From Nonomuraea turkmeniaca (GTDB taxonomy: Bacteria > Actinomycetota > Actinomycetes > Streptosporangiales > Streptosporangiaceae): DNA of 46,972 nt. The first letter of the stretch is position 1, and each line of letters opens with the position of its first letter. The stretch is taken from the NCBI RefSeq assembly GCF_005889735.1, contig NZ_VCKY01000058.1:1-46972 (forward strand). The letters are read 5' to 3'. The position numbers were made by a program, and so were the translations under genes. The notes beneath the pieces are model-generated. The model worked only from the letters and a program-made list of their open reading frames with translations, did not search any database and was not told the DNA's origin. Positions 16,181 through 23,059 of this stretch are shown piece by piece.

Positions 16181-16240
16181 TTAGATGGATGTCTAATCAG
16201 AAGCCACAATCTCATGCTGATTAGATGTTCGTCAAGATAG
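16181..16240 (-). promoter_or_regulatory. Operator-like repeats before the CCG-protein/peptidase unit
   Basis: TCTAATCAG (16192-16200) and CTGATTAGA (16217-16225) form a perfect 9-bp inverted repeat with a 16-base spacer, and TTAGA/TCTAA (16181-16185, 16192-16196) a second smaller dyad. On the minus strand TTGACG lies in the same block and may be a -35 element. The CTGATTAGA motif recurs at 20898, before the peptide-flavoprotein operon. An ArsR-family repressor site is the most likely meaning. Confidence 0.55.
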
Positions 16241-16290
16241 ACAGCGGTCGAATTATTTGGATGCTGTCGGGTTCAGCGGGCGCGTGGCGG

Positions 16291-17349
16291 CTACAGCTGG
16301 GCGGCGATCTCGGCGGCGAGTTGCCGGGCGGTGCGGGCGGCGCCGATGAGGGTGGCGGAGGCGGGGCCGGTCCAGTCGCCGTAGCCGAGCAGGTGCAGAC
16401 GTGGCTCGCCAACGGCTCGGGTGCCTTGAGTCGGGATGAGCCCGTCAGGGCCGCGCAGTCGCAGCGGCGCCAGATGGCCCAGGGCAGGGCGGAAGCCGGT
16501 GCACCAGATGATGGCGTCGGCATCCAGCGTGGTGCCGTCGCTCCAGGCGATCCCTGTGGGTGTGAGGCGGGCGAACATCGGTTCGGCCTTGAGCGCTCCC
16601 CGGTCGCGAGCCTCCCGGACGGGCGGGACGGCGACGATGTCGCCCAGGTCACCGATGCCGGGTGCGGTTTCACCGGTCTGGGCTGCTCTGTGGCGGCGGG
16701 TGGCCAGGTCGAACAAGGCGCGGCCGTCTACCTCGTCAGGGAGTAGGCGGGGCGGGCGCAGAGTGGTCCAGGTGGTGTGCGCGACGGTGAAAAGATCGGT
16801 GAGGATCTGGGCGGCGGAGTTGCCGCCGCCCACCACGACCACGCGCTGACCATGGAAGGTCTCCGGGCCTCGGTAGCCGGCGGTGTGGAGCTGTCGGCCG
16901 CGGAAGTCGCCGATGCCCGGATAGTGCGGGATATGGGGCCGCCACCAGGTTCCCGTCGCGCTGATGACGATCTTGGCCTGCCAGACGCCCCTGTCGGTCT
17001 CCACGACGAGATGCCCGTCGCCGCGCCGTACGGCGCGCACCGTCGTGGGCCGGATGATCGGGAGCTGGTAGCGCTGCTCGTAGTCGGTCAGGTAGGAGAC
17101 GGTGTCCTCGGCACTCGGGTAGCCGCCGCCGGGAGGCGAGGGCATCATGCGGCCGGGCAGCGAGCTGTACTGGGCGGGCGAGAACAGCCGCAGCGAGGGC
17201 CAGGCATGCCGCCACGCTCCGCCCGGTCGGTCTTGGGCGTCGAGGATGACGAAGTCGGCCTTGGCGCGGCGCAGGTAGTAGCCGGCGGCTAAGCCCGCCT
17301 GGCCACCGCCGATGACCAGGACATCGACCGTGGGGAGTTCATCGGTCAT
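16291..17349 (-). CDS. arsO: ArsO-like NAD(P)H-dependent flavin monooxygenase
   Basis: The 352-residue product has an FAD-binding GxGxxG near the N-terminus (VLVIGGGQAGLAAGYYLRRA), the line PGGAWRHAWPSLRLFSPAQY, a second dinucleotide site RVVVVGGGNSAAQI and the C-terminal block LHLLGYGDWTGPASATLIG. These match the ArsO family found in actinobacterial ars operons. The exact reaction is not settled; oxidation of an organoarsenical or thiol substrate is usually proposed. ATG 17349 overlaps the arsR stop by 4 bases, indicating tight coupling to the metalloid sensor. It is the last gene of the operon; 155 bases and an operator region separate it from the CCG-protein gene. Confidence 0.88.
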   Translation of the reverse strand: MTDELPTVDVLVIGGGQAGLAAGYYLRRAKADFVILDAQDRPGGAWRHAWPSLRLFSPAQYSSLPGRMMPSPPGGGYPSAEDTVSYLTDYEQRYQLPIIRPTTVRAVRRGDGHLVVETDRGVWQAKIVISATGTWWRPHIPHYPGIGDFRGRQLHTAGYRGPETFHGQRVVVVGGGNSAAQILTDLFTVAHTTWTTLRPPRLLPDEVDGRALFDLATRRHRAAQTGETAPGIGDLGDIVAVPPVREARDRGALKAEPMFARLTPTGIAWSDGTTLDADAIIWCTGFRPALGHLAPLRLRGPDGLIPTQGTRAVGEPRLHLLGYGDWTGPASATLIGAARTARQLAAEIAAQL

Positions 17350-17723
17350 GCAGGGGTGAGCTCCAGCTCACCGGGCCGGCTGGACGCGGGCTCGGTGAGC
17401 GGCGCGAACAGGGCGCCCAGCTTGTTCACCGCTTCGGGGATGATCCGGTAGTAGACCCAGGTGCCGCGGCGTTCGCCGTCGATCAAGCCCGCGGTACGCA
17501 AGACCTTGAGGTGGTGCGAGATCGTGGGCGCCGTCAGGTCGAAGGCGTCAGTGAGGTCGCATACGCAGGCCTCGCCTCCGGCGTGGGAGCCGATCATCGA
17601 CAGCAGGCGCAGCCGTACCGGATCGGCGACGGCCTTGAGCATGACCGCCAGCTCGGCGGCGTCGGTCTCCGACAGCGGCTCGCGCGCGATCGGCGCGCAG
17701 CACTGGATCGTGACGGCGGTCAT
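17346..17723 (-). CDS. arsR: ArsR-family metalloid-responsive repressor
   Basis: The 125-residue product starts at ATG 17723 behind AAGGGG. It is a winged-helix repressor: ADPVRLRLLSMIGSHAGGEA, then CVCDLTDAFDLTAPTISHHL and LKVLRTAGLIDGERRGTWVY. The ACVCDL motif at the start of the recognition-helix region is the As(III)/Sb(III) site of classic ArsR proteins; an extra Cys pair sits at the N-terminus (QCCAP, residues ~7-8), as in several actinobacterial ArsRs. It should release operator DNA when arsenite binds. It lies 31 bases after the exporter gene and overlaps arsO. TTCGA/TCGAA elements at 17735-17751 could be a local operator. Confidence 0.92.
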   Translation of the reverse strand: MTAVTIQCCAPIAREPLSETDAAELAVMLKAVADPVRLRLLSMIGSHAGGEACVCDLTDAFDLTAPTISHHLKVLRTAGLIDGERRGTWVYYRIIPEAVNKLGALFAPLTEPASSRPGELELTPA

Positions 17724-17754
17724 CCGGCACCCCTTACTTCGAAAGCTATCGAAA

Positions 17755-18993
17755 TCATACGCGATGGTAGGCGACCAAGGCCAACGCGGCGACCACACAG
17801 GCGGCGGCGACCGCGCCCATCACCCAGACGTAGCCCACCGCTTGCGCGAGCGCGACCGCTCCCAGCGGAGCGAGGGCCTTGTCGGTGACGGAGAAGGCGG
17901 CGATACGGCCGGACAACGAGGCGTAGGCGGCGGTGCCGTACCGGCCGACCAGCAGGTGCGGCAGGGTGATGGAGGCGATGCCGAAGCCCAGCCCGAATCC
18001 CAGCACGCAGCCGATGGCGCCCGGCACCCTGTGCCCGACCAGCGGCAGTAGCAGGACGGAGACGCCCTGCAGGGCGAAGATCGCGGCGGCGATGAGTGCG
18101 GCGGGCAGGCGGCGTTGCAGGCCGGTGGTGAGCAGGCGTCCGGTCACCGACAGCACCCCCAGAAGTCCGGCCAGCGTGGCGGCCAGGACGGGGGAGTGCC
18201 CGAGGTGGATGAGGTAGGTGATGAGCAGCACCGCCATCACCGCCGCCGCGCCGCCGTTGGCGGTGAAGGCGAGCACCAGCAGCCAGAACGGCCGCCGGCG
18301 GGTGGCGGCCTTGACGAGGCCGGCACGCTCTTCTGCAGTGGCGAGCTCCCGCTTGGCGTGGGTACGGCGGCGCAGGACGAGCGCGTGCAAGGGGATCGCG
18401 GCCAGGCCGTAGATCAGCGCCAGGACGACCAGGGCCTGGCGCCACCCGTACCACTGCACCAGCAGCCCGGTGAGCGGCAGGAAGATCGAGGAGGCGAAGC
18501 CGGCCACGACAGTGAGCGCGAGCAGGGCGTTGGCCCGGCCGCCTTCCCGGGTCGGGCCGTCGAACCAGCTGACGATGACGGCGAAGGCCGACTCATAGAG
18601 CACCATGGCGCAGGCGATGCCCATCGCGGCGAACACCGCGTACAGCTGCCACAGGCTCTCCACCCGCGACCAGGCCAGCACGGCAACCGTGCCGAGAATC
18701 GATCCGGCGGTCATGAGGCCACGGCCGCCGCGGGCATCGAGCCGGCGGCCGACCAGCGGGGCGCACAGCGCGGCGATGAGGATCGACAGGGTGAGCGCGG
18801 CGGCGATCTGGGCGTTGGTGGCGTGCAGGTCGCGGGCCATCGGCGCGAGGAAGACGGAGAAGGCGTAGTAGAGCACGCCGTACCCGATGGTCTGGGTGAC
18901 GGCCAGCGCGGCGACGATCCGCCAGCCGTAGCTGGAACGCGGCTGACCGCCGCCCCTGGTCTCGGGGGCGGCGGTCTCGGTGGTGGAGCTCAC
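17755..18993 (-). CDS. MFS transporter (probable metalloid/organoarsenical exporter)
   Basis: GTG 18993 overlaps the upstream gene's stop (GTGA) and gives 412 residues with about 12 transmembrane helices. Typical MFS elements are visible: the loop after helix 2 (APLVGRRLDARGGRG), GWRQALVVLALIYGLAAIPL at the end of the N-half, a charged central loop (RRRTHAKRELATAEERAG) and the second-half motif GRLLTTGLQRR. Family members in ars operons export arsenical compounds, and the setting between a CCG-flavoprotein, arsR and arsO supports that role. It could equally export an oxidised product of the flavoproteins. A long upstream extension of the same frame is excluded because it would overlap two other genes. 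Confidence 0.87.
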   Translation of the reverse strand: MSSTTETAAPETRGGGQPRSSYGWRIVAALAVTQTIGYGVLYYAFSVFLAPMARDLHATNAQIAAALTLSILIAALCAPLVGRRLDARGGRGLMTAGSILGTVAVLAWSRVESLWQLYAVFAAMGIACAMVLYESAFAVIVSWFDGPTREGGRANALLALTVVAGFASSIFLPLTGLLVQWYGWRQALVVLALIYGLAAIPLHALVLRRRTHAKRELATAEERAGLVKAATRRRPFWLLVLAFTANGGAAAVMAVLLITYLIHLGHSPVLAATLAGLLGVLSVTGRLLTTGLQRRLPAALIAAAIFALQGVSVLLLPLVGHRVPGAIGCVLGFGLGFGIASITLPHLLVGRYGTAAYASLSGRIAAFSVTDKALAPLGAVALAQAVGYVWVMGAVAAACVVAALALVAYHRV

Positions 18994-19259
18994 TCCGGCT
19001 CGCTGGAGCACGAGATCAGGCGGCGGCCGTCCGCGGTCGTCGTCCACTCGTCTCCCGTTTCGGCGATGAAGCCCTGGGCCTCCAGCCGCCAGGCCAGGGT
19101 GCCGGCCATGCGGGCGATGGCCGGTGCGAAGCCCGGGTTGGTGCTGGATCGCCGGGCGCTGATCAAATGGCGGCCCAGCTCTCCGGTGCGCAACCGGCCG
19201 TGGTCGCAGATGAGGCGCAAGGCCTCCTTCTGGGCGGCGGTGGGGTATCCGTCTGACAT
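18990..19259 (-). CDS. Small winged-helix-like protein in the ars-type operon
   Basis: The 89-residue product starts at ATG 19259, 14 bases after the flavoprotein stop, with an AGGGA site. The order TAAQKEALRLICDHGRLRTG, ELGRHLISARRSST, then LAWRLEAQGFIAETGDEWTT and ADGRRLI looks like a helix-turn-helix with a wing (ends in a beta-hairpin of the type separating helix 3 from the wing). One cysteine is near the C-terminus (LISCSSEPE). It overlaps the transporter start by 4 bases. It could be an accessory DNA-binding protein or a substrate-linked module; I do not recognise a named family. Coding status is supported by its place in the overlap chain. Confidence 0.75.
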   Translation of the reverse strand: MSDGYPTAAQKEALRLICDHGRLRTGELGRHLISARRSSTNPGFAPAIARMAGTLAWRLEAQGFIAETGDEWTTTADGRRLISCSSEPE

Positions 19260-19273
19260 GTCGATCCCTGTTT

Positions 19274-20680
19274 TCAGCCGCAGCAGCCGCCGCCGTCGTT
19301 GGAGGCGCCGACGGTGGCCAGCGGCAGCGGGGTGGCCAGCAGGCCGCCACTGATACCGGTGGCCAGGCCGACACGCTGCTCCTGCGCCTCGGCGAGGTTG
19401 GAGGAGCACACGCCGGTCTCCGGCAGGTCGAGCTGCACGTCACGCGCCGCCTCCCAGTCGCCCGCGACCGCGGCGACGACCGAGCGGACCTGCTCGTATC
19501 CGGTGGCCATCAGGAACGTCGGGGCACGGCCGTAGCTCTTGACGCCGACGGCGTAGTAGCCCGGTTCGGGGTGGGACAGCTCATCGACGCCGTGCGCGGG
19601 CACGGTGCCGCAGGAGTGCTGGTTGGGGTCGATCAGCGGGGCCAGCTGCCGGGTGGAGCCGAGGATCGGGTCCAGGTCCAGACGCAGCTCGGAGGCGATC
19701 GAGTGGTCCGGTCGGTAGCCCGTCGCGGCCACGATGCGGTCCACCGTGACGGACTGCTCGGCGCCGGACGGGTCACGGCTGACCACGCTCACCTGGTCGC
19801 CGCTCCGGGTGACGAAGTGGGCGAAGAAGCCGGTCAGCAGCTGGATGCGGCCCGACTCGACGTGGGCGCGCAGGCGGGTGCCGAGCGCGCCGCGGGCGGG
19901 CAGCGCGTCGGCCGCGCCGCCGCCATAGGTGCGGCTGGCGCTGCCCGCGCGGATCGCCCAGGTGATCTGAGTGTCGTCGAGCTGCGCGAGGGCGAGCAGG
20001 GTGGTGGCCGCCGAGTGACCGGCGCCCACGACCAGCGTGTGCCTGCCCTCGTAGGTTTCACGGTCGGCGCCGAGCACGTCGGGCAGGGCGTGGTCGACCA
20101 GCTCGCCCGCCTCCGCCTCGCCGTACGCGGGCAGGCCGCTGGCACCCAGGACGTTCGGCGTGAAGTAGGTGCCGGAGGCGTCGATGATCGCGCGGGCCGG
20201 CAACTCCTCGCCGCCGTCGAGACGGATCAGGAACGGGACGTCTTCGCGGCCGTTGGTCCGGACCCGGTCATAGCCGAGGCGGCTGATCGCCGTCACCTTG
20301 GTGCTGAGCCGCACCTTGTCGCCGAACAGCTTGGCCAGCGGGGCGAGATAGTCGGCGATCAGCTCGGCGCCGGTGGGCAGCCACTCGGGGTCCGGCTCGC
20401 TCCAGCCGGCGGCCTCCAGCAGGCGCTTGGCGGCGGCGTCGACGTTGAACCTCCACGGGCTGAACACCCGGACGTGGCCCCATTGGGCGACGGAGGCGGC
20501 CACCTGCTCGCCGGCCTCCAGGACCAGGAAGTCCTGACCGCGCTCGGCCAGGTGCGCGGCGGCGGCCAGACCGACCGGGCCCGCGCCGATGACCACCACC
20601 GGCAGCTCGCCGGCCTCGATCCTGCTCATGGGCTGCTCTGCCTCCAGGGGCGCGGTGGTGCCGCAGCATCCGTCACTCAT
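19274..20680 (-). CDS. FAD/NAD(P)-dependent oxidoreductase with CCG motifs at both termini
   Basis: ATG 20680 is preferred over 20704 because AAAGAGG precedes it. The 468-residue product starts MSDGCCG and ends GGGCCG. Between them lie an FAD-binding fold (VVVIGAGPVGLAAAAHLAER), FSPWRFNVDAAAKRLLEAAG, a second Rossmann site (TLVVGAGHSAATTLL) and the ATGYRPDHS block of flavin-dependent monooxygenase/thioredoxin-reductase-like enzymes. Terminal vicinal cysteines are not part of the flavoenzyme fold and resemble the motifs in the small CCG protein; they could hold As(III) or relay electrons. It is the first large gene of the operon, 29 bases after the small peptide gene. It differs from ArsO in length and in these tails. 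Exact substrate unknown. Confidence 0.87.
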   Translation of the reverse strand: MSDGCCGTTAPLEAEQPMSRIEAGELPVVVIGAGPVGLAAAAHLAERGQDFLVLEAGEQVAASVAQWGHVRVFSPWRFNVDAAAKRLLEAAGWSEPDPEWLPTGAELIADYLAPLAKLFGDKVRLSTKVTAISRLGYDRVRTNGREDVPFLIRLDGGEELPARAIIDASGTYFTPNVLGASGLPAYGEAEAGELVDHALPDVLGADRETYEGRHTLVVGAGHSAATTLLALAQLDDTQITWAIRAGSASRTYGGGAADALPARGALGTRLRAHVESGRIQLLTGFFAHFVTRSGDQVSVVSRDPSGAEQSVTVDRIVAATGYRPDHSIASELRLDLDPILGSTRQLAPLIDPNQHSCGTVPAHGVDELSHPEPGYYAVGVKSYGRAPTFLMATGYEQVRSVVAAVAGDWEAARDVQLDLPETGVCSSNLAEAQEQRVGLATGISGGLLATPLPLATVGASNDGGGCCG

Positions 20681-20709
20681 GATGATCCTCTTTCGTGTCG
20701 TCAAGATGG

Positions 20710-20847
20710 CTAACGGAGCATCAGGCTCGTGGTGCGGGCACGATCGATCACCGCGCCGGTCCTGCAGGCGGCGTCGCAGACCTCGCCGCGGATCTCGTCG
20801 AACGTGACGGTGGTGTCACGGCGCAACCGGCGCAGTAGAGCACGCAT
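20710..20847 (-). CDS. 45-residue CxxxC peptide heading the flavoprotein operon
   Basis: A 46-codon gene starts at ATG 20847 behind GGAGAGG (spacing about 5) and stops at TAG 20710, 29 bases before the flavoprotein start. The peptide has a strongly basic amphipathic N-terminus (MRALLRRLRRDTTVTFDEIR), then GEVCDAACR with Cys24 and Cys28, and a second basic segment ending SLMLR. Codon use matches the neighbours (GC-rich third positions). The CxxxC pair could bind a metalloid or form a redox disulfide; the basic helix could bind nucleic acid or the flavoprotein. A role as a precursor or leader peptide is also possible. It is below the size most gene finders accept. No family name recognised. Confidence 0.75.
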   Translation of the reverse strand: MRALLRRLRRDTTVTFDEIRGEVCDAACRTGAVIDRARTTSLMLR

Positions 20848-20897
20848 CGCACCTCTCCTGTTTAGACGTTTTTCGAAGTAGTACGCAGCATGGCCGA

Positions 20898-20924
20898 CTG
20901 ATTAGAGATCTGTCAAATTAGATG
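20898..20924 (-). promoter_or_regulatory. Operator/promoter region of the peptide-flavoprotein operon
   Basis: CTGATTAGA (20898-20906) repeats the motif at 16217, again followed by a GTCAA block and a second TTAGA (20919-20923). On the minus strand this reads TCTAATTTGACAGATC, with TTGACA as a good -35 hexamer; the -10 is not obvious. An ArsR site overlapping the promoter would give repression. Confidence 0.55.
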
Positions 20925-20988
20925 CTGGCCTAAGTTGCTGGAACCCTCGATCGGCGCGAGCCCGATCGAGGGATGGCCTGGTCCGGGC

Positions 20989-21330
20989 CTATCCGCACCC
21001 ACCGGCGAACGGGCCGTCCCCGGGAGGGCAACACGCCTGCAGGGCAGCCTGCAGATCCGTCAGAGCGCGTCGCACGCCGTCGGGATCGGCGCGGTAGTGG
21101 ACGGTCTTCCATTCGCGCCGCGCGGTGAGCACCCCGCCGTCGCGGAGCGTCGCCAGATGGGTGGAGGCGGCCGACTGGGCCAGGGAAAGCCGCTCGGCCA
21201 CCTCGTTGACCGTCAGCTCCACCCCGCCCTCGAACAGGAAGAGGATCTGCTGGCGGGTGTCGCTGGCCAGCGCCTTGAGGAAGCCCCGGGCCGCGTCCGT
21301 GAGCTGGATCCCGTTGGTCGCCATCTCCAT
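20989..21330 (-). CDS. ArsR-family repressor with C-terminal cysteines
   Basis: The 113-residue winged-helix protein (ALASDTRQQILFLFEGGVEL, then LAQSAASTHLATLRDGGVLT and EWKTVHYRADPDG) lacks the CVCDL metal site but ends with CCPPGDGPFAGGCG, giving three cysteines in a flexible tail, a pattern seen in ArsR proteins whose As(III) site is at the C-terminus. ATG 21330 has TAGAGT 6 bases upstream, suggesting a leaderless transcript; ATG 21324 is an alternative. It is separated from the peptide operon by 141 bases in the same orientation and has a dyad operator just upstream. It may control itself, the truncated divergent flavoprotein, or the operon below. Confidence 0.88.
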   Translation of the reverse strand: MEMATNGIQLTDAARGFLKALASDTRQQILFLFEGGVELTVNEVAERLSLAQSAASTHLATLRDGGVLTARREWKTVHYRADPDGVRRALTDLQAALQACCPPGDGPFAGGCG

Positions 21331-21346
21331 AGGATGACTCTACATT

Positions 21347-21380
21347 GTCGTATTGTCATTTCAGAATTTGACGATATGAC
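21347..21380 (+). promoter_or_regulatory. Dyad operator between the second arsR and a divergent flavoprotein remnant
   Basis: GTCGTATTGTCA (21347-21358) and TGACGATATGAC (21369-21380) are inverted copies agreeing at 10 of 12 positions with a 10-base spacer. The position between divergent starts 21330 and 21386 is where an ArsR dimer would block both promoters. Confidence 0.6.
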
Positions 21381-21385
21381 GGCGC

Positions 21386-21535
21386 ATGGACACGATCGTC
21401 ATCGGCGCGGGCCAGTCCGGCCTCGCTGCCGCCCTCGCGCTGCGCGAACTCGGTCGCTTCCTTGAACGGCCCATGCAGCGCCTGGGCCGCCGCCTGGCCG
21501 ATCGGCACTCCGCCACCGCACACATTGACGTGTGA
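21386..21535 (+). pseudogene. Flavoprotein N-terminal remnant
   Basis: ATG 21386 begins MDTIVIGAGQSGLAAALALR, a textbook FAD-binding beta-alpha-beta start like that of ArsO-type monooxygenases. After about 22 residues the flavoprotein similarity is lost; the frame continues with unrelated sequence and stops at 21535. A deletion removed the remaining ~330 codons. Its promoter and the shared dyad operator with the second arsR remain, showing that this was once a divergent arsR-flavoprotein pair. Confidence 0.7.
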
Positions 21536-21604
21536 TCGAGTTCGCCTGCTCACTCCCCGGCCCTTGAGCCCGTCCAAGACAGCGCGCCCAGCTACTGATC
21601 CGGG

Positions 21605-22501
21605 TCAGCTCACCAGCGTCCGGTCCAGGTATAGGTCTGTCGCCGCGAAGACGAACCGGGCGATCGCGGGTGAGCGCCTGCCTGCGGGCCAGGCGATCGC
21701 GATCACGTACGGCGCGGCGTCGGCGACCGGCCGGTAGGTCACGTCCGACCGCGGATTGCGCTCGGCCACCGATCTCGGGACGAGCGCGACGGCCTGACCC
21801 AGGCCCACCACTTCGAGGAGCTGTGACGGATCCCCGACCACCGGTCCCGGCGGAAGGTCGTTGCCGGGCTCCCTTCCGCACCAGTAGGCGTGCTCGGCCT
21901 CGCTCGCGCCCGCCCACCGTGGGATCGGCTCACCGTACAGGTCTGCGCGGCGAAGCTCGGACCGCCTGGTCAGCGGATGGTCCGCCGGCAGCGCCGCGAC
22001 TCTCGGCTCGCTCGCGAGCGGTTCGCTGTCCAGGCCGCGCCGCTCGTACGGCAGGCTTAGCAGGGCGACGTCTGCGCGGCCGTCCCGCACCATGTCCGCC
22101 TGCTCCCGGTAGCCGCTCACCGCGATCTCCACCCGGCAGGCGCCGGGCAACGCGCGGAAGGTTTCCGCCACGCGCCGGAGCATGCCCGAGGCGATCCCCG
22201 GCTTGGCCGTCGCCACCAGAGTGGGCGTGACCTGCGCGGCCCGCCGCGCCCTGCGGTCCACCGCGGTGAGCACCTCCAGCGCGTGCCGCGCCTCCTCCAG
22301 GAACGTCGCGCCGAAGTCCGTCAGCACCACCTGCCGGGTGTCCCGGGTGAACAGGTCCGCGCCCAGCCGCCGCTCCAACTGGCGGATGGCCCGCGACAGG
22401 GGCGGCTGCGCCATGCCGAGCCGCTCGGCCGCCCGGGAGAAATTGAGCTCCTCTGCCACCGCTACGAAATATCGCAGCTCACGCGCTTCCAGGCCGCTCA
22501 T
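21605..22501 (-). CDS. LysR-family transcriptional regulator
   Basis: The 298-residue product starts at ATG 22501 with the LysR HTH: LEARELRYFVAVAEELNFSR, AAERLGMAQPPLSRAIRQLE, RRLGADLFTRDTRQVVLTDF. A substrate-binding domain follows (VAALPADHPLTRRSELRRAD; PPGPVVGDPSQLLEVVGLGQ; AVALVPRSVAER). TATACT lies 8 bases upstream of the start (22510-22515), so the mRNA is probably leaderless. It is divergent from the doxX-like gene with 70 bp between starts, the usual arrangement of a LysR regulator and its target. The ligand is unknown. Confidence 0.92.
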   Translation of the reverse strand: MSGLEARELRYFVAVAEELNFSRAAERLGMAQPPLSRAIRQLERRLGADLFTRDTRQVVLTDFGATFLEEARHALEVLTAVDRRARRAAQVTPTLVATAKPGIASGMLRRVAETFRALPGACRVEIAVSGYREQADMVRDGRADVALLSLPYERRGLDSEPLASEPRVAALPADHPLTRRSELRRADLYGEPIPRWAGASEAEHAYWCGREPGNDLPPGPVVGDPSQLLEVVGLGQAVALVPRSVAERNPRSDVTYRPVADAAPYVIAIAWPAGRRSPAIARFVFAATDLYLDRTLVS

Positions 22502-22571
22502 ACCTGTGGAGTATAAGTCTGGATCGAAGAGGTCTTTCCGGTACGCGGGCCGCCGGTGCTGAAGTGGGGCC

Positions 22572-23048
22572 ATGACCCAGCGACAGCTCGAACATCCTTC
22601 TCGTACCGTGCTTCTCGACAACGCATCTGACGCCGGATTGCTGGTCCTGCGCCTGGCGGTTGCGGCCGTTTTCATCGCCCACGGCTGGGGCGACGTCAGC
22701 CAGGACGGCGGGGTCGGCGCCAACGTCGTCAATTACCGCGACGCCGGCATTCCCCTGCCGGAGATCAGCGCCCCGTTCACCGCGTACGTCCAGCTCCTCG
22801 GCGGCGCCGTGGTCGCCTTCGGCGCATTGACCCGGGTGATCAGCGCCGGCTTCGTCGTCGTCATGGCGGGCGCGCTGATCTTCGTGCATCGAGGCGAATC
22901 CCTGGTCATGGGGCAGGAAGGCAGCGGCTCCGGCTTCGCCTTCAGCATGTGCGCCGCCTCGATCACGCTGCTGCTGACGGGCGCCGGCCGCTTCAGCCTC
23001 GACCGGCTGTACGCCCAGCGCCGCACCCGCACCGCACCCGTCACCTAA
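22572..23048 (+). CDS. DoxX family membrane protein
   Basis: The 158-residue product has the DoxX signature (LLVLRLAVAAVFIAHGWGDV, then LPEISAPFTAYVQLLGGAVV and GALTRVISAGFVVVMAGALI) and four transmembrane helices. DoxX-type proteins are quinone- or redox-associated membrane subunits, some acting with sulfide/thiosulfate metabolism or oxidative-stress complexes; the substrate here is unknown. A GTGGGG site precedes ATG 22572. It is probably controlled by the divergent LysR regulator, and its stop lies 11 bases before the next start, so both downstream genes may share the promoter. Confidence 0.88.
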   Translation: MTQRQLEHPSRTVLLDNASDAGLLVLRLAVAAVFIAHGWGDVSQDGGVGANVVNYRDAGIPLPEISAPFTAYVQLLGGAVVAFGALTRVISAGFVVVMAGALIFVHRGESLVMGQEGSGSGFAFSMCAASITLLLTGAGRFSLDRLYAQRRTRTAPVT

Positions 23049-23059
23049 GCCAGAACCTC

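Noticed and set aside
15858..16184. Plus-strand frame through the CCG gene
   Set aside because: The minus-strand frame has a ribosome-binding site, four CCG motifs and coupling to the peptidase; the other strand has none.
17755..19443. 562-residue version of the MFS transporter
   Set aside because: The N-terminal part would overlap the winged-helix-like gene and the flavoprotein 3' end; GTGA overlap at 18993 is the natural start.
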